Assembly: GCF_003339865.1 (NCBI RefSeq) | Contig: NZ_QPKV01000002.1 | Location: 434,001 to 498,000 of the forward strand | Length of the DNA: 64,000 nt | Direction: 5' to 3' | DNA from: Pedobacter chinensis | GTDB taxonomy: Bacteria; Bacteroidota; Bacteroidia; Sphingobacteriales; Sphingobacteriaceae | Shown: one piece after another, positions 8,665 through 17,328 of the stretch | How the letters are laid out: every line of letters starts with the position of its first letter | Numbering within the stretch: position 1 is the stretch's first letter | Translations under genes and position numbers: made by a program | Notes under the pieces: model-generated | What the model was told of the DNA's origin: nothing | Seen by the model: only the letters and a program-made list of their open reading frames with translations | Databases searched by the model: none

Positions 8665-9573
8665 ATGGTAAACATCACTAAAAAATCGAATACTTTACGA
8701 ATAGCTGTTGCGAGTGCTACGGTTAAAGTGTCAAAGCAGGAAACTATTGATGCCATTTTAGCGCGAAAAATTCCAAAGGGAGATGTATTCGAATTTGCCC
8801 GTGCAGCAGGCTTGTTTGGCGTAAAAAGAACGAGCGATGTTATTCCCGATTGCCATCCTTTGCCCATTGAATATACAACCATCAGTTACGATATTGATGG
8901 TTTAAATATCATGATTACCGTAGAAGTACATACCATATATAAAACAGGTGTGGAAGTTGAGGCCATGCATGGTGCTTCAGTTACGGCACTAACCATGTAT
9001 GATATGCTTAAGCCAATCGATAAAGGCATTGAAATTCAAAACATTCGCTTACTTCAGAAAAAGGGCGGAAAATCAGATCTGAAAAATGTAAAATTCCCTG
9101 AACTTAATGCTGCAGTGGTAGTTTGTTCTGATTCTGTTTTTCAAAAAACCGATGAAGATCGTTCGGGAAAAGTAGTGATTTCAAGACTGGAGCAGTTTGG
9201 AATCAATACAGAGAAGTATGAAATTGTACCCGATGAACTTGAAACCATCCGATTGAAAGCAATTGAACTGAGCAAAGCTGGTTATAGCCTTCTTATCTTT
9301 ACAGGCGGAACAGGCCTCTCGCCAAGAGATGTTACCCCGGAAGCTGTAGCGCCATTAATAGAACGTAAAATTGATGGGATCATGGAAACCGCCAGACGAT
9401 ATGGTCAGGAAAGAATGCCTTATGCCATGTTATCAAGAGGAATTTCGGGTTTCATTAATGAAACCTTAGTGCTTACGTTTCCAGGTTCAAAAACCGGAGT
9501 GGAAGAAAGTATGGATGCGCTTTTCCCTCAAATATTACATCTGTTCAAAGTAAATAAGGGACAAAAGCATTAG
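8665..9573 (+). CDS. Bifunctional MoaC-MogA fusion (cyclic pyranopterin monophosphate synthase / molybdopterin adenylyltransferase)
   Basis: A 302-residue fusion. Residues ~1-150 are MoaC: DVIPDCHPLPIEY, VHTIYKTGVEVEAMHGASVTALTMYDM and the RLLQKKGGKSD end carry the conserved Cys-His, glutamates and lysines. Residues ~155-302 are MogA/MoaB-like: FTGGTGLSPRDVTPE is the MPT-binding loop and FPGSKTGVEESMDALFP the closing motif. The fusion joins an early step (with MoaA) to the AMP-activation step that precedes MoeA. I start at the ATG at 8665, just after the moaE stop, instead of an upstream in-frame ATG inside moaE. It is the last gene of the operon. Confidence 0.93.
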   Translation: MVNITKKSNTLRIAVASATVKVSKQETIDAILARKIPKGDVFEFARAAGLFGVKRTSDVIPDCHPLPIEYTTISYDIDGLNIMITVEVHTIYKTGVEVEAMHGASVTALTMYDMLKPIDKGIEIQNIRLLQKKGGKSDLKNVKFPELNAAVVVCSDSVFQKTDEDRSGKVVISRLEQFGINTEKYEIVPDELETIRLKAIELSKAGYSLLIFTGGTGLSPRDVTPEAVAPLIERKIDGIMETARRYGQERMPYAMLSRGISGFINETLVLTFPGSKTGVEESMDALFPQILHLFKVNKGQKH

Positions 9574-10238
9574 TAGTTGTCAACAATCATTCGATTAGTC
9601 ACTGTCATTCTGAACGCATTGAAGAATACAAAATAATCTTAAAGCTTTAGATATTAAAAATCGCATTAACATACCCAAATTGGGCATAAAGTACACTAAA
9701 AACATGATGTAATAATTTGCAGGCAATCAGTTGCTGGCCATGAATACCCCAACAACGGGACTAAACAAAACAACAGCCAGTGCTTGTAGCTTAGAGATTC
9801 TTCGTTGCACCCGGAATGACAAAACTTGTTAAAAAAGCAAAACCCTGACCACTCCTTTACCCATAATTCTTACGAAAAACTGGAGCAGTACAGGGCTTGC
9901 TACCTCAAACTAAACAGAGTTTTTAGGCCTTAAAGCGATTAAACGGGCACTCAATGGGATGAATAACCAGACTATGCGTTTTATCAACACACAATTACCA
10001 GGTTAAAAGACTGCTCCGGGATGAAGTCAATCGAACAGTATTTATTTCAACGTAAATATATACACCTACATATAAATTCGGGTATTAATCTGATGTCTTG
10101 CATTACAATGTGAGATTTCATACTTACAAGACTCTTATTAATATCCAATTATAATTATAATAAACGAATATAAGAAATAAATTTAAAAAGGACAAATAAG
10201 TCCTAACATTAATTATTTTAAATTTTGACTTTTCCACT
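9574..10238. other. Gene-free stretch downstream of the cofactor operon with a dispersed-type inverted repeat
   Basis: No convincing coding sequence is seen on either strand in these 665 bases. The one clear structure is a pair of related ~27-base arms in opposite orientation: TGTCATTCTGAACGCATTGA from 9602 and its counterpart AGATTCTTCGTTGCACCCGG from 9795, ending AATGACA at 9821. Such pairs are typical of dispersed non-coding repeats. The rest is AT-rich. Confidence 0.6.
9602..9821. repeat. Inverted repeat pair, about 220 bases overall
   Basis: The left arm starts TGTCATTCTGAACGC at 9602-9616 and runs on through GAAGAATA. The right arm, read on the opposite strand from 9821, starts TGTCATTCCGGGTGC and runs through GAAGAATCT. 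The arms match at about 20 of 26 positions. Between them lie ~165 AT-rich bases with no open frame. It looks like a miniature non-coding element, or two dispersed intergenic repeats placed head to head. Confidence 0.5.
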
Positions 10239-10466
10239 GTGGGAAAACAGTACAAGGATCAAAGTTATTTACAGAAAGTTGGATTGCGATTGGCACAAAT
10301 TCGCGATAGTAAAAAAATAACCCAGGAAAAACTATCCGAGCTGACAAAGTTTGATACAAGACAAATTGGAAGAATTGAACGGGCAGAAACTAATGCTTCA
10401 ATAAGTATTATCAAAGCAATTGCCGATAAACTGAAGGTTAATGTTAGCGAAATACTGGATGTTTAA
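10239..10466 (+). CDS. XRE-family helix-turn-helix regulator
   Basis: A 75-residue cytoplasmic DNA-binding protein consisting of one Cro/C1-type helix-turn-helix domain: LRLAQIRDSKKITQEKLSELTKFDTRQIGRIERAETNASISIIKAIADKLKV spans nearly the whole protein, with recognition helix around TRQIGRIERAE. The only start available is the GTG at 10239. It is a single gene between the cofactor operon and the molybdenum hydroxylase genes. It could regulate either, or be a leftover of a mobile element; the sequence does not decide. Confidence 0.8.
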   Translation: MGKQYKDQSYLQKVGLRLAQIRDSKKITQEKLSELTKFDTRQIGRIERAETNASISIIKAIADKLKVNVSEILDV

Positions 10467-10677
10467 CATGGACTAATTCTGCACTTGATCACTACCATTA
10501 AGCCAAGCTTTCCCTGGCCTTTATCTATATAAAATAACTCAATCACAATTCCAGCTCTTCTATTCAGGAATACTTACCATTTGAAAAGACTTAAGATAAT
10601 TAATCCCTATCTCTTCTGGATAAATACCTGCTGTAAACAGTTCGCAACAAAATACGATTAGCTAAAACCATATGCCA

Positions 10678-10752
10678 GTGCTGCTGTTTAAATTAAGCCA
10701 CTGTTTTAATAACTTAATCAGCAGCACATTAACTGTTTTAACCTCAAAACAG
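10678..10752 (+). promoter_or_regulatory. Two tandem hairpins in the leader of the molybdenum hydroxylase operon
   Basis: Hairpin 1: GTGCTGCTG (10678-10686) pairs with CAGCAGCAC (10719-10727), and the inner arms ATTAAG (10692-10697) and CTTAAT (10713-10718) extend the stem across a 5-base bulge. Hairpin 2: CTGTTTT (10733-10739) pairs perfectly with AAAACAG (10746-10752) around a 6-base loop. Hairpin 2 ends 4 bases before the start codon at 10757, so it covers the place where a ribosome would bind. This is structure seen in sequence; a regulatory role is inferred. It does not resemble the Moco riboswitch consensus I know. Confidence 0.45.
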
Positions 10753-10756
10753 CAAC

Positions 10757-11539
10757 ATGAAACAAAACAAAACTCAACTTACTCCTGAAGAGCAAAAACT
10801 CTTCGGCGACCTCATGCCAGAAGAACTTGAAGAAGTTATCAATTCTGGTTTTAACCGGCGGCATTTTATTAAGCTGATGGGATTGGCCACAGCTGGTCTT
10901 CTGGCTAGCCATGCAATTGGTGCAGAACAGCTATTTGCCAGAGCAATTGAAACAGATGAAATCCCTGATCTGATACCTGAAGCCATTGAAAATGGCATTA
11001 ACGTAAGTTTCAAGGTAAATTCAAGTGTTAAAAAGGTATTAATTGATTCAAGAATGACTTTATTGGATACGCTTCGTGAACGAATCGGTTTAACAGGATC
11101 AAAAAAAGGTTGCGATCACGGTCAATGTGGTGCCTGTACGGTTATTGTGGATGGTCAGCGTGTTTTATCATGTTTAACGTTGGCAGCAACCTGCGAAGGC
11201 AAATCAGTCATAACAATTGAAGGATTGGCTAAAGAAAATGCGTTAAATCCAATGCAAGCGGCGTTTTTAAAACACGATGGTTTTCAATGCGGCTTTTGTA
11301 CTCCCGGCCAAATCTGTTCAGCAGTTGCTTTAATGAAGGAAGCTAAAGAAGGCAATGCCAGTTATGTCACTAAAAACATAAGGGAAGATGGAAAGTCACT
11401 CTTGCTTTCTGATGAAGAAATCGCAGAGCGAATGTCAGGAAATATTTGCCGATGTGGCGCTTATCCCAACATTGTGGCAGCAATCAAGGAAGCCCAAAGC
11501 GGAAAGAACATTACGCAAAATTGGCTTTTTGCAGGTTAA
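10757..11539 (+). CDS. Molybdenum hydroxylase 2Fe-2S subunit, Tat-exported (PaoA-like)
   Basis: A 260-residue small subunit carrying two [2Fe-2S] clusters that pass electrons from the molybdenum site to FAD. A twin-arginine signal is visible (NRRHFIKLMGLATAG, Arg34-Arg35, followed by a hydrophobic stretch), preceded by an unusual ~30-residue acidic extension. Cluster ligands are Cys119, Cys124, Cys127 and Cys139 (plant-ferredoxin type), then Cys178, Cys181, Cys231 and Cys233. This arrangement matches E. coli PaoA (periplasmic aldehyde oxidoreductase). It is the first gene of a three-gene operon, so the folded complex is probably exported by Tat. The exact substrate is not readable. Confidence 0.9.
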   Translation: MKQNKTQLTPEEQKLFGDLMPEELEEVINSGFNRRHFIKLMGLATAGLLASHAIGAEQLFARAIETDEIPDLIPEAIENGINVSFKVNSSVKKVLIDSRMTLLDTLRERIGLTGSKKGCDHGQCGACTVIVDGQRVLSCLTLAATCEGKSVITIEGLAKENALNPMQAAFLKHDGFQCGFCTPGQICSAVALMKEAKEGNASYVTKNIREDGKSLLLSDEEIAERMSGNICRCGAYPNIVAAIKEAQSGKNITQNWLFAG

Positions 11540-11554
11540 ACTAAACAATCAATT

Positions 11555-12538
11555 ATGAGACCCTTTAAGTTTACAGCAGCTGATAGTCTGAATACAGCGA
11601 TTGGCATACGCACTAAAAATCCTGAAGCAGCCTTTTTAGGCGGAGGAACAAATCTTCTCGATTTAATGAAAGAGCATGTTGCTTTGCCAAACGAAATTAT
11701 AGATCTGGGAAAACTGAATCTGAAGACTATTAAGGCAACCCCAACAGGTATTTCATTAGGTGCATTGGCAAAAAACACAGAAACAGCGAATCATCCTCTG
11801 GTCAGAAAGGACTTTCCATTGTTGAGCAAAGCTATCTTGGCCGGGGCTTCGGCACAAATCAGGAACATGGCCACCAATGGCGGAAATTTATTACAACGTA
11901 CACGTTGCAGCTACTTCTATGATATTTCCATGCCGTGCAATAAAAGGGTTCCTGGAAGTGGTTGTTCGGCTATAGAAGGCTTTAACAGAATGCATGCAAT
12001 TTTTGGTTGGTCAGAACAATGCGTTGCCGTTTATCCATCCGATATGGCAATTGCTTTATCAGCTTTAGATGCCACCGTAAAAGTGATGCAAACCAACTTT
12101 TCTGAGCGGTCCATCTTAATGAAAGATTTTCATATACTTCCGGAAAATCATCCCGAAATAGATAATAGTTTAAAACATGGCGAACTGATTACTTCCATTG
12201 AAATTCCAAAAAACAACCTTGCCTCCCACTCCGCTTATATCAAAGTGAGAGACAGAAACTCTTATGCTTTTGCACTGGTTTCAGTTGCCGCAGGTTTAAA
12301 TCTCAACGGAAATATAATTCAGTCTGCGCATATTGCCATGGGTGGTGTAGCCCATAAGCCCTGGCGGGCCATTCAGGCCGAACAGGTTTTAAAAGGCAAA
12401 CCAGCTACATTAGCCAATTTTACAAAGGCCGCAGAAGCTGAAATGAGTGCTGCAAGAGCTTTATCGCATAATCAATTTAAGATAGAAATGGGCAAAAAAA
12501 CTTTGATCAATGCACTGGAGATGGCGTTGAATGGTTAA
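11555..12538 (+). CDS. Molybdenum hydroxylase FAD subunit (PaoB-like)
   Basis: A 327-residue FAD-binding subunit. The FAD phosphate loop is AAFLGGGTNLLDLM (residues ~26-38), with a second motif ASAQIRNMATNGGNLLQRTR near 98-117. An insertion with Cys118, Cys128, Cys137 and Cys156 (TRCSYFYDISMPC, PGSGC, SEQC) matches the segment that holds an extra [4Fe-4S] cluster in PaoB and 4-hydroxybenzoyl-CoA reductase. The C-terminal CO-dehydrogenase flavoprotein domain is complete. It lies 15 bases after the iron-sulfur subunit and has no signal of its own, as expected for a protein carried out with PaoA. Confidence 0.9.
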   Translation: MRPFKFTAADSLNTAIGIRTKNPEAAFLGGGTNLLDLMKEHVALPNEIIDLGKLNLKTIKATPTGISLGALAKNTETANHPLVRKDFPLLSKAILAGASAQIRNMATNGGNLLQRTRCSYFYDISMPCNKRVPGSGCSAIEGFNRMHAIFGWSEQCVAVYPSDMAIALSALDATVKVMQTNFSERSILMKDFHILPENHPEIDNSLKHGELITSIEIPKNNLASHSAYIKVRDRNSYAFALVSVAAGLNLNGNIIQSAHIAMGGVAHKPWRAIQAEQVLKGKPATLANFTKAAEAEMSAARALSHNQFKIEMGKKTLINALEMALNG

Positions 12539-12555
12539 TCTTAAACAATTGCAAA

Positions 12556-14690
12556 ATGATGAATATGGAAGATAGCAAAAAGTCCATCGGCAAAGGGATT
12601 AACCGCATTGACGGGATTTTAAAAATCACAGGTAAAGCAACCTATGCCACTGATTATCCGGTAAAAAACATAGCTTATGCAGTGTTATTCAAAAGCACCA
12701 TAGCTGCTGGCCGGATCAAAGAAATCTCTACTCGCGAAGCAGAGGAATCAGCTGGCGTTTTGAAAGTGATCACACACAAAAATGCACCCAAACTGAATGT
12801 CAAAGGTGGTTTACGAGGTGGGGCTTTACTACAAGGACCAGAAATTGTATTTCACGGACAACACATTGGAATGGTGGTGGCCGAAACCTTTGAACAAGCC
12901 ACTGCCGCTGCTCATTTAATTAGGGTAGAATATGAACAACACGAAGAAAAAACTGATTTTGAAAAACTTGCCCCTGCAGCTGTACTACCTAAAGGAAAAG
13001 AGCTTGCAGATTTAGTTCGTGGCGCTGGAAAAGCGGCCATGAACACCGCTGAAGTTAAAGTAGAGGAATTATATGAAACCCCCATTGAGCATCATCATCC
13101 AATGGAGCCGCATGCAACAGTAGCCGTTTGGGAAAACGATAAATTAACCCTTTATAACGGTTCACAAATTATTAATGGCGCACAAACTTCGGCAGCTGCA
13201 ACGCTAAACATCAAGCCGGAACAGGTCAGGATTGTATCGCCTTACATTGGCGGCGGTTTTGGCTCAAAAGGAGGCCAGTGGGCAAACCTGGTACTTACGG
13301 CGGTAGCTGCAAAAATGGTTAACCGACCGGTAAAACTTGCACTTACCCGTCAGCAAATGTTTAATTCCGTTGGTTTGCGACAAAGAAATATGCAGAAAGT
13401 AAGTATCGGTGCAACAAAAGATGGAAAGCTGATTGCACTGGCCCATGAAATTACTTCACACACTGCAGTGGATAATGAATATATTGAACCTTGCGGCGAT
13501 TGTTCTAAAATTATGTACGAGGTTCCGAACGCCTTGATCAGCTATCGGGTAGTGCCCATGAACCTCATTTTGCCTACCTATACTCGTGGACCAGGGAAAT
13601 CTACAGGAAGCTTTGCCCTTGAATCGGCAATGGATGAGCTTGCTTATAAACTGAACATGGACCCAATCGAATTGCGGATTAAAAATGAGCCGGAAAAAGA
13701 TCCATCGAATGGAAAGCCCTGGTCGTCAAGAACAACAATAAAATGTTTAAAGGAAGGGGCCAAAGCATTTGGATGGGACAAAAGAAAAGCTAAACCAGCA
13801 ACCAATAAGATTGGGAACGATTTGATTGGTTATGGCGTAGCTTGTGGCACTTACCCGGCAAGGCAAAGAGATAGTTCGGCCATCATTAAACTCATTCGTC
13901 AGAATAACCTGGTTCATGCAACGGTAGAAATTGCCGCATCAGATCTGGGCACGGGAACCAATACAATATTGGCCCAAACCGCTGCTGATGGTTTAGGCTA
14001 CCTGTAAATCAGATTACGGTAAATCTGGGCGATTCTGATCTCCCTCCTGCTGCCGGCTCCGTGGGTTCAGTCGGTGCATCGAGTTTTGCAAATGCAGTTA
14101 ATGATGCTTGTATCAAAATTACTGATGAGCTATTGGCTAAGTCGGGGAAACAGTTTTTTGTTCGCCCCACTGCAAACCAGTTGATGATTTCAGAAAACAT
14201 TGATGTTTTTCAAACCCGTTCTGATTCGAAAGCGCCAGCTGAAGCAGAAAAATATTCATCGCACAGCTTCAATGCAAATTTTGCCGAAGTAAGGGTAAAC
14301 AGCATTACGGGAATGGTAAAAGTAACGCGTTTTTTAGCGGTTACCGGAGCGGGAAGGATTTTAAATCCCAAAACAGCCCGTTCACAAATTATTGGTGGAA
14401 ACGTTTGGGGCATCGGTATGGCGCTCACAGAAGAATCAATCATCGACCCCAGATACGGAAATTTTGCCACCAGGTCTTTTGCAGATTATCATGTACCGGC
14501 AAACCTTGATATTGGCGATTTAGATGCCATGTTCATTAATGAGGAAGATTTAATTCCAAATAAAATGGGCATCAAGGGAATTGGCGAAGTAGGTATAGTA
14601 GGCGTTGCTGCTGCCGTAGCCAATGCGGTATTTAATGCTACGGGAAAAAGAATCAGATCACTGCCTATTACACCAGATAAATTACTTTAG
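12556..14690 (+). pseudogene. Molybdenum hydroxylase large subunit (PaoC-like), broken by a single-base frameshift
   Basis: The large subunit of about 711 residues would bind molybdopterin cytosine dinucleotide and the substrate. The first frame (12556-14007, 483 aa) ends in an abrupt TAA just after AADGLGYL. The homologous reading continues one base out of phase from 14001 (PVNQITVNLGDSDLPP...) to 14690. Restoring one T at 13998-14000 (GGCTA to GGCTTA) rejoins both as GLGLPV, the sequence expected for the family. The catalytic glutamate, in KGIGEVG (codon 14586-14588), lies beyond the break, so the first fragment alone cannot be active. The ATG at 14061 could at most start an incomplete C-terminal piece. 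Sequencing error is the alternative. Confidence 0.88.
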
Positions 14691-14722
14691 TGTGAATTGT
14701 ATAATTTGCATCAAGATTTCTC

Positions 14723-14771
14723 AACTTACGAAGTTTTACAGGCCGCTAGCGTGGATAGAACTTCGTAAGTT
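14723..14771. terminator. Perfect 13-base inverted repeat between convergent genes
   Basis: AACTTACGAAGTT (14723-14735) pairs perfectly with AACTTCGTAAGTT (14759-14771) around a 23-base loop. It lies between the molybdenum hydroxylase operon and the convergent minus-strand gene ending at 14864. There is no long T tract, so it may be a dispersed repeat or a protein-bound site rather than a classic terminator. Confidence 0.5.
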
Positions 14772-14863
14772 TAACCACCTTTATCGTCCTCGTTTGTAAT
14801 GAGGATGAACGAAACTGGCGATTTTATCGCCCGGATAACAATCAATTCTCATTAAGATAATAC

Positions 14864-15826
14864 CTAATTTACCGGTTTAAATATGGCCTGTTGTACAGAA
14901 AACTCTTTTGAAGGTACAAGTGTTGGGTTTGAAAGTTCATTCAGTTTTGAGTTTAATACCCAAACCTGTCCGTTATTCATAATCGCTGTTGAGGGTTGCT
15001 GAAAACGATCTTCACCTGCAGTAGCTGCTTTTATTTTCGCAGTTTGCCAGTTATCGCTGCTACTAATCCGGTAAACTCTGTTTACACTTTTATTTTGTAC
15101 CAGTATTAAATCGCCCTGATCGATTAAAAGCCCATCGGCACCCGGAAAAAGTGCATCTATCTTTACCCTGGTTACTTTTTTTGGATCTTTAACATCAATT
15201 TTCAATATAGATCCATTGCTATTGTTTACTGCAATTAAATAACCAGCCGGATTAAAAGCAATTCCGTTAAGTCCAATATCTTCAGAGCCAAACATTTCGT
15301 TCTCGGCAAACACGCTCGCCTTTCCACTGGCATCTACCTTATAAATAACAGGAGAGAAACTATCTGTAAGGAAAAGATTACCTACCACGTCCATAGTAAG
15401 ATCGTTAATGAAATGATCGCCTTTATAAACTTTTGATAAGTCGACATCCATAACTTTTTTGCCCTTTTTAAGATCAATCGCAATCACTCTGGCCATTTTC
15501 TTAAAAGTTTTTGGGGTACTGTATATGCTATAATTGGCATTAGGGTCACTTAAACACACAAAAAGTTTGCTGCCATTGGCATCAACCTTCATCCCAAAAC
15601 TGGATATCAAATCTTTATCCTGATAAAATTCGGTATAATTTCCTGATTGATCTACCTTTCCAATTGTACCTGTTTTAACCGAGCTTACAAAAAAATTCCT
15701 CGTTTGATTATCATAAGCAATACCTTCCGGATAAAGCAAGGGAACTTTAAAGGTAATTCTCGGGGTTTGTGCTTTTAGTGAAAAAGCAATCGCCATTGCA
15801 GCGATAGTATAGATTAATTTTTTCAT
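14864..15826 (-). CDS. Secreted SMP-30/NHL-type beta-propeller protein
   Basis: A 320-residue exported protein with signal peptide MKKLIYTIAAMAIAFSLKAQ. The rest consists of blade-like repeats typical of SMP-30/gluconolactonase and strictosidine-synthase-like propellers: YPEGIAYDNQTRNFFVSS, FINDLTMDVVGNLFLTDS, GLNGIAFNPAGYLIAVNNS, GADGLLIDQGDLILVQN, about one per 45 residues. Such proteins hydrolyse sugar lactones or only bind ligands; the substrate is unknown here. The start lies 2 bases after the stop of the upstream sugar-dehydrogenase-like gene, so the two form an operon. Confidence 0.85.
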   Translation of the reverse strand: MKKLIYTIAAMAIAFSLKAQTPRITFKVPLLYPEGIAYDNQTRNFFVSSVKTGTIGKVDQSGNYTEFYQDKDLISSFGMKVDANGSKLFVCLSDPNANYSIYSTPKTFKKMARVIAIDLKKGKKVMDVDLSKVYKGDHFINDLTMDVVGNLFLTDSFSPVIYKVDASGKASVFAENEMFGSEDIGLNGIAFNPAGYLIAVNNSNGSILKIDVKDPKKVTRVKIDALFPGADGLLIDQGDLILVQNKSVNRVYRISSSDNWQTAKIKAATAGEDRFQQPSTAIMNNGQVWVLNSKLNELSNPTLVPSKEFSVQQAIFKPVN

Positions 15827-15828
15827 GG

Positions 15829-17034
15829 TTACTTATTTAATGGGATAACAGAATAGATTACACCACTTTCATCATCAGATATATATACCGTTCCTTTATT
15901 CGATATTGCTAATCCGGCTGGACGGCCAAATCTTGTTTTACCATCAGAACTTAAAAATCCGCTAAAGAAATCTTCCACTCCCGTTGGTTGTCCGTTTTCA
16001 AATTTAATTCGCTGTACTTTATAACCTTCTGGTTTCTTACGATTCCATGAGCCATGCCAGCAAACCAGTGCATCATCCTGAAAATCTTTTGGAAAAGCAG
16101 TAGCCTTCGTTAAAAACTTAAAATCGATTGGAGCCGAATGTGCAGGAAATTCCATGACTGAGGGCTCGGTTGTTTTCGCGTAAGCAGCTTTTGTTGTACC
16201 AATTGGATCTTCACGTGTTTCATCTACCTGTTGTTTCGCAAATACCCGGGGCCATCCATAATCCTTATCTGGCAATATTTTGTTCAGTTCTTCTGGGGGC
16301 ATATCATCACTTCTCCAGTCAGTTCCGTTATCTGCACCCCACATTTCTTTCGTTTGAGGATGCCAGTCAAAACCAATGGTATTCCTTAAACCTCTGGCAT
16401 ATATTTTTCGGGTTTTAAAATCGGATTGTACTTGAAGAATGGTAGCATGTTCAGGATTGGTTTCTGCACAATCATTGCAACTGGACCCTACGCTGATGTA
16501 AAGCAAATTATCCGGGCCAAACGCAATTACCCGGTTATCATGCTGACTTCCCTCGGGCAAATCTGAAATTAGTGTAACTGTGTCGTGTAAAGAGCCATCA
16601 GGATTTAACTTTCCTCGCTTAAGGGCTTTGTCAGAACAGAGGTATAAATAACCATCATGAATGGTAATGCCATGAACGCCCAAAAAATTTGACCAAACGG
16701 TTTTTAAACTTTCCAGTTTTCCGTCGCCATCCTTATCTTCCAGCAAAAGCACATCACCAACATCCCGGCGGGTAATATATAATCCGCCCTGGTCATTTAC
16801 CGCCATCATCCTGGGTTTGCCAAGCCCTGTAGCTACGGCTTCTACTTTATATCCGCTGGGAACTTTAAGCCTGGAAATCAGTTGCTGATTAAAATCTTCA
16901 TGTTGAGGATAGAAAGTGCTGACACTTACCGTTGTGGGCGTTTTTGCCGGATGCCCTTTTTGTGCGAAGGCGTTGGAAACAAAGAAAAACAAACAGCTCA
17001 GTAAGCCAATTGAATTAAATGCTATCTTTTTCAT
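15829..17034 (-). CDS. Secreted PQQ-type sugar (sorbosone) dehydrogenase-like protein
   Basis: A 401-residue protein with signal peptide MKKIAFNSIGLLSCLFFF...NAFAQ. I prefer the ATG at 17034 because the preceding in-frame ATG at 17058 only adds a charged tail before a classic signal. The beta-propeller motifs RMMAVNDQGGLYITRRDVGDV, GVHGITIHDGYLYLCSD, NTIGFDWHPQTKEMWGADNG, DYGWPRVFAK and GRPAGLAISNKGTVYISDD match the GSDH/sorbosone dehydrogenase family, which oxidise sugars in the periplasm using PQQ. No PQQ synthesis genes are in the window, so the cofactor is uncertain. It is co-transcribed with the downstream propeller gene; a possible shared role in carbohydrate oxidation is inferred. Confidence 0.82.
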   Translation of the reverse strand: MKKIAFNSIGLLSCLFFFVSNAFAQKGHPAKTPTTVSVSTFYPQHEDFNQQLISRLKVPSGYKVEAVATGLGKPRMMAVNDQGGLYITRRDVGDVLLLEDKDGDGKLESLKTVWSNFLGVHGITIHDGYLYLCSDKALKRGKLNPDGSLHDTVTLISDLPEGSQHDNRVIAFGPDNLLYISVGSSCNDCAETNPEHATILQVQSDFKTRKIYARGLRNTIGFDWHPQTKEMWGADNGTDWRSDDMPPEELNKILPDKDYGWPRVFAKQQVDETREDPIGTTKAAYAKTTEPSVMEFPAHSAPIDFKFLTKATAFPKDFQDDALVCWHGSWNRKKPEGYKVQRIKFENGQPTGVEDFFSGFLSSDGKTRFGRPAGLAISNKGTVYISDDESGVIYSVIPLNK

Positions 17035-17328
17035 ATGGGATGTTTTTTTTGCTAACACTAAAAAAACAGCAAAAGTTTGGAAGAAATAAAGATATCCTAC
17101 AACCGGATCATGATTCTGGCTTTTTCAATATTGTTAATAAGTGTATGGATCTTCCGAACGATACAAGTATTATTTCAAGTATAAATACGATAAATATTAC
17201 CTATAAGCTAAAATGGCTGAAAATTGAAAAACCATATTTAAAATAGGCTGTTATCAAATCTCCTGACATTAACCAAAAGAATCAATAATTAACGTATTTT
17301 TTAATAACATCCTCAAACGAAAATAGCA

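Noticed and set aside
10678..10752. Known Moco riboswitch
   Set aside because: The hairpins do not show the multi-stem consensus of that RNA as I know it, and it is not usually reported from this phylum; kept only as an unassigned structure.
14061..14690. Independent 209-residue molybdenum-binding protein
   Set aside because: Homologous sequence extends upstream of its ATG to 14001 and continues the frame of the preceding fragment; it is the 3' part of one broken gene.
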